A DNA stretch of 64,000 bases from a virus. Shown piece by piece: positions 30,547 through 38,262 of this stretch. Every line of letters begins with the position of its first letter. The stretch's first letter is position 1. The position numbers and the translations under genes are program-made. The DNA is taken from positions 90,092 through 154,091 of the IMG/VR virus record IMGVR_UViG_3300032893_000005, one strand, 5' to 3'. The notes under the pieces were generated by a model that was given only the letters and a program-made list of their open reading frames with translations, did no database searches and was not told where the DNA came from.

Positions 30547-33045
30547 TTAAGTCTCGAGGTCAAACGACAGGGGAAGCTCGGTGCCGGTCGAGGCCACAGG
30601 GACCACGAGCGAGATGTTGAGCGCGTCTTCGTCCTCAACTACCTGGATCGACTTAACTCCAGTATACCGCTCGTCTTTCTTGAAGGCGTCCACGATCCGG
30701 TTCCTGATGTCAGTCACCGATACGTCAGCGATCGAGTCGCCCACCTCCGGCTTAGCACCGTATTGAGGATGCAGAATGACCCCGCCGACGGCTGCCGTAA
30801 GCTTGAGCTTCGCGGCTTGAATCAGGTTCGCCTTCCCGAAGGCAAGGTTCCACGTACCGTCGGCTGTAACCGCGAGGTCGTTGTTCTGGTCCAGGAGCAG
30901 GTCGATCTTCGAGAGCTTGATCAGTGCCGGGTCTTCGTTTATGAACGGAAGCGGCTTAGTCACGGTGTTGTCGATGGTAGAAGGTGCGTCCACGGGGATG
31001 TAGAGCATCTTCTGCGAGTTCACGGTGTTGGGCAGGAAAGCCTTCATGAAGGCATGCTCGTTCACAGTGAAGTCTCCGAGCGTATCGTCTCCGTCCACGG
31101 TGATGAGCCAGTTGGTCGACGAGATCTCCTGGATGATCTTGATCTTCCTCGTCTGGATAGGCTGAGTGTCAGAACCGATCATGATGATCTGCTCGTTGAA
31201 CAGGTTCTCGGTGGTGCTCACGTTGAACTGGTTTCCGTCGCCGTTGCTCAGGAAGCTGTAGGTGAACCCATCCTCGTCTATGTAAGGAGGTGAGAGGTTG
31301 TTGACCGAGACGATCTCGATCCATCGCGTTGCGTCACCAAGGTACTGCTGAGCGATCCGCTCGAGCGATACCTTGAACGGGCAGGGGATGGCGATCTTCG
31401 ACTGCGGAGTCGTGAAGTCGATGCCTGACGCTGCGGTCGTCTCTGCGTAGAAGTTGATGAGCGCAGATACGCCGCTCTGCTGGTTAGCCGTCGATACTGG
31501 GCCAAAGGTGTTGCTGGAGAGTAAGGAATACATGCCGCTCTGACTTGACTGTAAAGCATACATTATAGGCCAGATCGGGCTGTCGTCGCCCTGCGAGATC
31601 GCAGTCGGCTCGAGCGCAGTCACCGTTGCCTGGAGCTGGTTGATCAGGTTGTTGATGTCGTTGTTGGTGATCGATAGTGCGTTGAGCTTAGCTGTCGCGA
31701 CTGCGTCCTGCTGGGACTTCGTGAGCTGGAGCGAGTCAGTTGAGATCGAGTCGGTGAAGTCGACGTTGGTCAAGACCGAGTCGGTCGTGGCCACTTCCAC
31801 GTTGAAGCTGCCCTGGGCCTGGGTGGACTGAGTTGAGGCCGAAGTGTTGGTCGCGGACTTGAACTGTCCCTGGAGGTTAGGAGGTATCTGGTCGAACAGG
31901 TCGTTTGCCTGCCTGATCACGTTCTGCTGGAACGACGACTGGATCTGAGACGGAAGGTCGGCTATGGTCGCCGGGATCGAGATCGCCTCCTTAAGCGCCA
32001 GGATGACGTTGTTCATCGGACCTATGACGTTCACGTCGATGTCAGTCTTGATGGCGGTTACCACGTCCTTGGCCTTCTGGATGAGCCCGCGAGCGTTCCT
32101 CAAGGTGTTGAGGACGGCCTGGTAGTCTCCTATGTTGTTCACCAACGACTGAGAGCCAGCAGACGGACCGTCGCTGGCCGAGTCAAACTGGATCTGATCC
32201 TTTGGAACTGCTCCCCAGGCAATCCCTTGGAACGTGTAGAGGTACTCGAGCGGAGAAGACGCCGAGCGCTTCACGTTGAACATCTGAGGAGTGACGAGGT
32301 ACGTCATCTTGTCCTTAGACATCTGGAACGCAAGGCGATACTGACCGCCGTCGGGCCGCTTCTTCATGTCAGCGTAGAGTTCGAGGAAGGACCTGATCAA
32401 GTGGTACTGGTAGTAGCCAGAAGTGATCACTTCTTCGCTCGGGAGTTGATTGCCGCCGCTTGCCGTGATGTTTGAGCCAGCGATCGCACGGAAGGATGAG
32501 GCTACGTTGTTGACCGCTGCGATGGTTCCGGCGAAGACCGTACCGATCAAGCTGTGGTCGGGAGAAGTCTGGGAGAAACTAGGTCTTCGTATGAAGACTC
32601 CGGTAGACGCAGTGAACGAGATGTTCCGAAGAGGGGCAGCGTTGTTCTCTTCCAAGATGCCGCGTGAAGTGACTGTAACGGTGGACGCGAAAGGGGTCGA
32701 CACGTTCAAGTCCTGTGGGGTAATTGGCAATACTACTTCAAGCCCCGAATACTTCACGTACTTCCCACCTTGAAGACTTAATATAATGAAGCTGTACGGA
32801 AAGACCCTGTTCCAATCCTCGGGCTGTATGTATTCTAAACGCAGACCCCTCGACATCAACTGAGTGGCAGTTGACAGCGCTCGGGTATTCTGTTGGAAGT
32901 TTTCTATCGCTATGCTTAAGTCTACTACGCTAGACTGACTGTTGGACTGAGAGAGCTGAAACGGATTAACGGCGTCCAGGCCGTTCTTCTCGATCGCGTC
33001 TACTACGCTGTCCTTGATGCCGTTTAGTGAGTCAAGTATTCCCAT
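30547..33045 (-). CDS. Baseplate protein: LysM-type region plus gp25-like C-terminus
   Basis: This 832-aa protein has an N-terminal half (to about 290) resembling peptidoglycan-side baseplate hub connectors of large phages (V-L-P-I-T-P-Q-D-L-N-V-S and L-E-Y-L-Y-T-F-Q-G). A helical region (about 300-480) follows, then a LysM-like stretch near 550-580 (S-L-E-R-I-A-Q-Q-Y-L-G-D-A-T-R-W with I-V-S-V-N-N-L). The last 110 residues read as a gp25/GPW-type domain: N-L-A-F-G-K-A-N-L, L-H-P-Q-Y-G, I-R-N-R-I-V-D-A-F and D-E-D-A-L-N-I-S-L-V-V. In T4 the LysM protein (gp53) and gp25 are separate proteins; here they appear fused. Confidence 0.8.
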   Translation of the reverse strand: MGILDSLNGIKDSVVDAIEKNGLDAVNPFQLSQSNSQSSVVDLSIAIENFQQNTRALSTATQLMSRGLRLEYIQPEDWNRVFPYSFIILSLQGGKYVKYSGLEVVLPITPQDLNVSTPFASTVTVTSRGILEENNAAPLRNISFTASTGVFIRRPSFSQTSPDHSLIGTVFAGTIAAVNNVASSFRAIAGSNITASGGNQLPSEEVITSGYYQYHLIRSFLELYADMKKRPDGGQYRLAFQMSKDKMTYLVTPQMFNVKRSASSPLEYLYTFQGIAWGAVPKDQIQFDSASDGPSAGSQSLVNNIGDYQAVLNTLRNARGLIQKAKDVVTAIKTDIDVNVIGPMNNVILALKEAISIPATIADLPSQIQSSFQQNVIRQANDLFDQIPPNLQGQFKSATNTSASTQSTQAQGSFNVEVATTDSVLTNVDFTDSISTDSLQLTKSQQDAVATAKLNALSITNNDINNLINQLQATVTALEPTAISQGDDSPIWPIMYALQSSQSGMYSLLSSNTFGPVSTANQQSGVSALINFYAETTAASGIDFTTPQSKIAIPCPFKVSLERIAQQYLGDATRWIEIVSVNNLSPPYIDEDGFTYSFLSNGDGNQFNVSTTENLFNEQIIMIGSDTQPIQTRKIKIIQEISSTNWLITVDGDDTLGDFTVNEHAFMKAFLPNTVNSQKMLYIPVDAPSTIDNTVTKPLPFINEDPALIKLSKIDLLLDQNNDLAVTADGTWNLAFGKANLIQAAKLKLTAAVGGVILHPQYGAKPEVGDSIADVSVTDIRNRIVDAFKKDERYTGVKSIQVVEDEDALNISLVVPVASTGTELPLSFDLET

Positions 33046-33053
33046 TGTTCACC

Positions 33054-34472
33054 TTATAGTGTCTTAAATACTCTGGCCTTGTCAGCGAGAGTGTATGTAG
33101 CTGGTATCGCAACTGTGACCTGAACCTGAGTCGTTCCCATGAACGCAACTATCGTAGTTGATAGTTCTGGCTGGGTCTCAGAGACGGCGGTCAGAACGTC
33201 ACCGGGATTCAGCCCAGTCTGATCAGTGACGTGTATGATGTTTGATCCGTCGTTGAACGTCAGCGCCTTCGTCAAGAAGTAGCTATCGTACTGTCCCTTG
33301 ATCGAGGTGTTATCATTCAAGAACTGCTGCACGCCTCCCTGGTTAGCGGTAGCATCGTAGTACCTGCGTAAGCTGCCAGTCGCCCTGTTGATGCGAAAGT
33401 TCAACCACTGGTACCTGATGTAGTACGGGTTCGTCATGTCGACCGCGCTGAAGGTTGAGCCTGACTGAGACAGGGCGTTGCTTCCGGTGAACGACGATGA
33501 GCCCAAGGCCGTGTTGATCTGAGTTATGCGCGTAGGCAAGTACGAGTTTCGAGTGGTGATCAAGCTCTGGATAGGAGCGAGTCCTCCCGACGTGTAACTA
33601 GGTGATGCCAGCCATGCAGCTAGCACAGTGTGGGCCGAGTTCGCGTTCGTCAGGGCTGTGGCGTTCTGCGTAGCGTAAGGCGAGCGTGTGTCGTTCTGTG
33701 TGCCCAGTGCAGTTACCTGACTAGATACTTCAGTCTGCCAGTACGTGATGTTCGCCAGGATCTGAGCCTGAAGCGTGGCCGAAGTGTTTGACACGGTACC
33801 ACTTGTGATGGCGGTCGGTGACGGTATGACGCTGCTCACTGTTATGGACACGTTGACGGTCGAAGCCGTGATCGTGTACACGCCGACGTTTGAGCCGTTC
33901 GTGATCGTGACCATCTGTCCGTTGCTTAGGCCGGTGGTAGAAGCCATCGTCAAGACGAGGCCTGTCACTACTCCAGCAGGAACCGTAGTTGTGGTAGGCA
34001 AGCTCGCTGTTCCGAAGGACCCAGCAAGGTAGTAAGTGATTAGTGTAGATAGCCCCGATATGACATTCTGCTCATGTAAGACGTCAGTACTTGACGGAAA
34101 GAACCTGCCGCGTACCTCGTTGTTCGTGAAAGATCCGTCTTGGATGAGAGGTAGGGTGAGGGCGTAAGCTGGTGCCGGAGTAGTAGGGTAGAACGGAGCG
34201 ACGTTCGGCGTCTGAGCCGCAGTCGTAAGGTCAGAAGGACTGTAAGTAGCAGCGACCTGACCATCGATGGCCCGAGCTTCGTTCTCATATGACTGAACCT
34301 GTGCGTTGTAGAAGTCATAAAATTTTTGATTGGATTGGTCAACCTGTAAAAGCATAGCTTGCTGAGTAGTGAACGCGTTGGACGAAGCTTGGTACGCCTG
34401 GTTCTCTAAAACGATGTTCAAGCTTCTTCGCGTAATTGCCAAACGATCAGCGGCGGTAAATACTATACTCAT
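33054..34472 (-). CDS. Uncharacterised baseplate-region virion protein
   Basis: This 472-aa protein uses the ATG at 34472 because GAGG lies 7 nt upstream and the ATG forms ATGA with the stop of the homing endonuclease gene. The longer frame from 34508 would overlap that gene by 40 nt and is not used. It is helical at both ends with a Thr/Ser/Val-rich beta domain at about 155-235. Y-P-T-T-P-A-P-A-Y lies near residue 100. It sits between the spike and the LysM/gp25 gene and is probably a tail or baseplate component of unknown function. Confidence 0.75.
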   Translation of the reverse strand: MSIVFTAADRLAITRRSLNIVLENQAYQASSNAFTTQQAMLLQVDQSNQKFYDFYNAQVQSYENEARAIDGQVAATYSPSDLTTAAQTPNVAPFYPTTPAPAYALTLPLIQDGSFTNNEVRGRFFPSSTDVLHEQNVISGLSTLITYYLAGSFGTASLPTTTTVPAGVVTGLVLTMASTTGLSNGQMVTITNGSNVGVYTITASTVNVSITVSSVIPSPTAITSGTVSNTSATLQAQILANITYWQTEVSSQVTALGTQNDTRSPYATQNATALTNANSAHTVLAAWLASPSYTSGGLAPIQSLITTRNSYLPTRITQINTALGSSSFTGSNALSQSGSTFSAVDMTNPYYIRYQWLNFRINRATGSLRRYYDATANQGGVQQFLNDNTSIKGQYDSYFLTKALTFNDGSNIIHVTDQTGLNPGDVLTAVSETQPELSTTIVAFMGTTQVQVTVAIPATYTLADKARVFKTL

Positions 34473-35272
34473 AGTATCCTCAGTTCTTTTAATTTGGATA
34501 GGTTCCACAACTCAGAATTGGGATGTTCGGCATGAAACCAATCCCACTTTACTTTAGAATGCGGTCGCATGTATCCTTTGATTTCAACCCATAAATCTTG
34601 ATCAGGCAAATAGAGATCTGGAATATAATGCGTGCCCAGGGAAGTCTGAAAACTTTTAGGCTGCCATTCAAAAAATATCTGTTTTTGATTCAAGAAAAGT
34701 ACCACCGCTAACTCATATGAACCAGTACAGACAAGCTCTTGTCCCGTCTTCCAATGTCTTTCAATATAAGATTTATTGCTCGACCTCATAGCTTTCTGGG
34801 CCGTTACGGGATTACATAAAGCGTGCGGGTATCCTGTTTTCTTGATAAATGTGTTTTTACGATTCTCAGAACGTCTCTTGTAATGATTGGCTTTACCGGA
34901 AAAAACATGTTTAGGAATGGCCCAGAATTCGCCATATACGTCATCAATAAAACGTGCTTTCTGTTCAGTAAATGTATAAGTACTAACATCTAGAGATATA
35001 TGCCGAGGTATGCGACTGAGTACTTCTGCCAAACCTAGAGGCTTTTGAGGCTTCAAACTTGCGATTTTATGTGCGGTGTGTCGCGATCCTTGCTCGTACA
35101 CAGAGGTTGGAGTAGTCCAAAAAATTCCATATTTTTTATCTATAAATTGAGCTTGTTTTTTATATCCACAGTAAGTTTCTTCAACGAGAACCACTTCGTC
35201 ACCGTGAACATCTCTAAGACGTTTCTTAAATAATTCAACCGTGATAGGTTTTGTAGAATGATTCTTTTTCAT
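34469..35272 (-). CDS. Free-standing homing-type endonuclease (PD-(D/E)xK, EDxHD-like)
   Basis: This 267-aa protein carries two N-terminal repeats, residues about 30-66 and 97-131. Each has the pattern 'F-I-D-x-x-Y-G-x-F-W' plus a following G-x-x-H, the arrangement of DUF723-type DNA-binding repeats found in phage homing endonucleases. The C-terminus has E187 in G-S-Y-E-L-A-V, then Y-I-P-D219-L-Y and W-V-E230-I-K232-G-Y, a PD-(D/E)xK core as in I-Bth0305I-like/EDxHD enzymes. The gene is clearly A/T-richer than its neighbours and is inserted between spike and 472-aa genes with a 4-nt overlap, pointing to mobile origin. Confidence 0.85.
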   Translation of the reverse strand: MKKNHSTKPITVELFKKRLRDVHGDEVVLVEETYCGYKKQAQFIDKKYGIFWTTPTSVYEQGSRHTAHKIASLKPQKPLGLAEVLSRIPRHISLDVSTYTFTEQKARFIDDVYGEFWAIPKHVFSGKANHYKRRSENRKNTFIKKTGYPHALCNPVTAQKAMRSSNKSYIERHWKTGQELVCTGSYELAVVLFLNQKQIFFEWQPKSFQTSLGTHYIPDLYLPDQDLWVEIKGYMRPHSKVKWDWFHAEHPNSELWNLSKLKELRIL

Positions 35273-35274
35273 TT

Positions 35275-36363
35275 TTAAGTTCCTACCAATACACTACTAG
35301 AACCTGTCAAAATGGTTGATATAACTGGAAAACCCAAGTTCCCAACGCCCTGACACATGCTCACGCCTACAGCCGCACAGGGCGCAGTGCCAGCGCCAAT
35401 CATGTTGATGGTGCCCATTAACTGAGCCTGTCCACCTGCCTGAATCTGTACGTTACCGCCTGCCTGAACCATCACGTTGCCGCCAGCCTTTACCTGCCAG
35501 TTGGATGCGACCTTGGTATTAAGGTTGGCTCCGGCATCGTGCGTCATATCCTTAGCAGACTTCAACGTCGCTGCGGCGCCAGACTCCAAGTTCATGTCTT
35601 TGCCAGACTTAACGCTCGTCGCCTCGGTAGAGTTCGAGTTCACGTCCTTGCCAGCAGACATGGAGATTGACTTGGCTTCCTTATCTATCGTAACGCTCTC
35701 GCTGCCGTTCGTCCAGACCATGTTCTTTGCGACGCGGTCCAGCGTGATCGACTGCTTCTCGTTGTCAGAGATGCTGGCCCGACCATCCTTGTCTATCTTG
35801 ATGACGGTGCCTGCTGCAGCTTCGTTGAGCTTCTTACCTTCTTGGTCGATCGTCGAGTTGAAGGTGATGGTGTATGCACCGTCCTTGTCGATCAGTACGT
35901 TGAGGCCGTTGAACTGGTTCTCCCAGAACTGACCCCTGTCTTGCGAAGGCTTGTTCTTGAGTGACTTCTTGCCGCCGACGATCAATGCTCGACCAGAGAC
36001 TGAGGTGCCGTCTATGCAGAGTAAAGTAACTGTGGCGCCGCCAACAGGGACACCGTTTTCATCTAGCTTCTCAGCAGGCTGAAGGGTGAAGTCGTTGAAG
36101 TTGTTAACTGTTCCGAACATGTCGCTAACTTGGCAGTTTCTATACACCTGAAAGTTAGCACCAGATCTCATATCTCTTATAGCCACAAACACATCGTACT
36201 CGATGAAGTTCCCAGATAGATTGGCTGGATCTTCAGGGTAGTAGATCTTGAGAACCGTCCCCTGCTTGAAAGACACATCGAAAGAATAAATACTCTCCGC
36301 TGATGGTAAGGGGTCTTGACTTAAGTTTGAAGGTAGAACGCTACCGTCACCGAGCTTTGCCAT
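35275..36363 (-). CDS. Membrane-piercing baseplate spike (gp5/VgrG-like)
   Basis: This 362-aa protein has an N-terminal region (to about 150) compatible with an OB-fold adaptor. A region of short repeating strands (about 165-330) follows, including K-D-M-N-L-E-S-G-A, K-D-M-T-H-D-A-G-A, A-G-G-N-V-M-V-Q and A-G-G-N-V-Q-I-Q. Such 8-residue repeats build the trimeric beta-helix of spikes. The tail is Cys-containing (P-C-A-A-V-G-V-S-M-C-Q-G). No lysozyme domain is visible, unlike T4 gp5. It adjoins the hub gene directly, as expected for hub plus spike. Confidence 0.8.
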   Translation of the reverse strand: MAKLGDGSVLPSNLSQDPLPSAESIYSFDVSFKQGTVLKIYYPEDPANLSGNFIEYDVFVAIRDMRSGANFQVYRNCQVSDMFGTVNNFNDFTLQPAEKLDENGVPVGGATVTLLCIDGTSVSGRALIVGGKKSLKNKPSQDRGQFWENQFNGLNVLIDKDGAYTITFNSTIDQEGKKLNEAAAGTVIKIDKDGRASISDNEKQSITLDRVAKNMVWTNGSESVTIDKEAKSISMSAGKDVNSNSTEATSVKSGKDMNLESGAAATLKSAKDMTHDAGANLNTKVASNWQVKAGGNVMVQAGGNVQIQAGGQAQLMGTINMIGAGTAPCAAVGVSMCQGVGNLGFPVISTILTGSSSVLVGT

Positions 36364-38262
36364 CTATGCTATCCCATCGTTTCCAGTTATGCCCATATTT
36401 TTTTGAATGGCATCTACCTTCTCAGCCAACTGCTCACCTAACTTAGGGTTGGCTGGCGTCTGATCAGGAAGTATGTCTGGATCTAAGTGAGTTGATCTCC
36501 CCTCAGCAGACGATGCGATCATCTTCTCATTCGCGTAGATCTCTTCGTCTGTGATGCTCGGTAAGTGATCACCTTTTAGCTTAGCCCGAGTATGAACGCC
36601 ATTCGTGATGAGGCTTCCGTCTTTGTTGATGCCGTGACTGAGGCCAAGGATGGTGATGAAGCTCTTCTTACCATCAGGCGTTACCTGGTACTGATGGTCA
36701 ACGCTCTCGATGTGGAACAGCTTGCCGTCCATCTCGAAGTTGTCGCCGATGGCGATCGGTGGTTGAACACCAGCAAGAACGACCGAACCGTTCTGCTTGT
36801 AGTGGCCGTTCAGCCAGAAGTCTGCGACCAGGTTCTTCCAGTTAACGACGTCCGTCAGGGCCGTGTGATCCTTGCTGACGTCGGCGGTGCTCATAGCGAA
36901 GTGACTTCGTAGTCCGTTGCGAGCAATGTCGAGCGCATCTACGTAGATGTTATTGTTGTTGTACTGGTTGGCACGATCCCCAACTGGACTATTCTGACGC
37001 TCAAGGTTTGCCGGTTTACATATGAAAAAGTTGAAGCGTGATGAGTCAGACATCCCAAGGTTGTAGGAGATCAAAGGATATGTCTTACTCAGCCTCCACC
37101 TAGGAACACTTATAAACGGTGTGTAAGCTGTGAAGTTGCCCCCGCCGTTAGCGTCTAGTAAGTTAGGGTTGTTACTGAAAACGATCTGTCGCAGAACCAA
37201 GGTCGGCATTATACGTCCATTTTTCACTGAAGTTCTGAGCGTGCAGTACATCTCATTCAACGTAGGGTTTGAGTGTGCCTCCAAGAGAGACCATATGGTC
37301 TTGTTGTTGTAGTTATCCGGTGGGATTATGTAAGTTCCAGGGGCAGGATCGTTCAAGACTACTTGATTCTGTGTACCGCCATCGTAGTTTACAGGAATAA
37401 ATTGCTTGTATCCTGGCTGATTGCCATATTTTTGAAGGCCAATCATCAAGTGGAGCATGTCTGAATACTTGTTTCCAGCGGCATCTTCTTGTCGAGTGGT
37501 CGGCAGGCCAAGAGTGGTAAGTATAGGCGCAGGTATCAGCATAGATGCGTTTGGTGATATAACTTGTCCTCCAACAGCCTTAAATTCTTGTCCTGGACCT
37601 TTTCCCATGAACACGTTGATGAACAGCTTGATGATCTCTGATATGTTATTTGTTTCTTTCGCTTTATCGTTAGGGAAGATCGTCGTCCACATACTGTTCA
37701 TCTGATGCAACAGCCTCTGTAGATCTCCAGGTGTACCGTTGCCAGACACGCTAGAAAGCAGTGGATTCTGGAACACATATGTTCCGAACTCAGAGAATGA
37801 CTTCATGCTGACTGCGAACCGGAACTGCTTCTTGCCGTCCGCGTTCGTGTTGAGTGTCTCGCGTATGGAGTTGATGCGACCGACGAACTTGAGGCCAGAG
37901 TTGAAGTCGTTGGCCGTGGAGTTGGACAGTGCGGCGGCGGAGATCCGCTTGAAGTCTGACACGTTGTTCATCATCCACATCATGCAATGATCGCCAGGAG
38001 CTATGATGGCGCTGTAGTTCAGGTCGCCAGACGAGAGCATGACTTCGGCTGTAGACATAAAGTTTTCTTTAGATGATGATACCTTAGCAGTCAATACGTC
38101 TGAGACTATGACGATAGGGTTAGAGACTTTAAGCGCAGGGGAGTAGTTGCCCGTATAGGCGAACTGCGTAGTATCGCGATTTACGAACGACCACACCGCC
38201 AGTACAACTGCTGCCACTGACTGATGTGAGTCCTCCTGATTCTGCGCTAAGACATAAGACAT
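36364..38262 (-). CDS. Baseplate hub protein (gp27/late-control-D-like)
   Basis: This 632-aa protein lies between the tape measure and spike genes, where the hub is found in myoviruses. Features consistent with a gp27-type hub are a strand-rich N-terminus with I-V-I-V-S-D-V-L-T-A-K-V, G-D-H-C-M-M-W-M, the F-V-G-R-I-N-S-I-R-E-T strand (about 130), and later V-L-A-G-V-Q-P-P-I-A-I-G-D-N-F-E-M-D and F-H-I-E-S-V-D-H. Its role would be to connect the tube to the spike at the baseplate centre. It starts at an ATG overlapping the tape measure's TAA (TAATG). Assignment rests mostly on order and weak sequence character. Confidence 0.7.
   Translation of the reverse strand: MSYVLAQNQEDSHQSVAAVVLAVWSFVNRDTTQFAYTGNYSPALKVSNPIVIVSDVLTAKVSSSKENFMSTAEVMLSSGDLNYSAIIAPGDHCMMWMMNNVSDFKRISAAALSNSTANDFNSGLKFVGRINSIRETLNTNADGKKQFRFAVSMKSFSEFGTYVFQNPLLSSVSGNGTPGDLQRLLHQMNSMWTTIFPNDKAKETNNISEIIKLFINVFMGKGPGQEFKAVGGQVISPNASMLIPAPILTTLGLPTTRQEDAAGNKYSDMLHLMIGLQKYGNQPGYKQFIPVNYDGGTQNQVVLNDPAPGTYIIPPDNYNNKTIWSLLEAHSNPTLNEMYCTLRTSVKNGRIMPTLVLRQIVFSNNPNLLDANGGGNFTAYTPFISVPRWRLSKTYPLISYNLGMSDSSRFNFFICKPANLERQNSPVGDRANQYNNNNIYVDALDIARNGLRSHFAMSTADVSKDHTALTDVVNWKNLVADFWLNGHYKQNGSVVLAGVQPPIAIGDNFEMDGKLFHIESVDHQYQVTPDGKKSFITILGLSHGINKDGSLITNGVHTRAKLKGDHLPSITDEEIYANEKMIASSAEGRSTHLDPDILPDQTPANPKLGEQLAEKVDAIQKNMGITGNDGIA

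Noticed and set aside
34473-34508. Longer N-terminus (ATG at 34508) for the 472-aa protein
   Set aside because: It would overlap the endonuclease gene by 40 nt and lacks a ribosome site, while the ATG at 34472 has GAGG and an ATGA junction.
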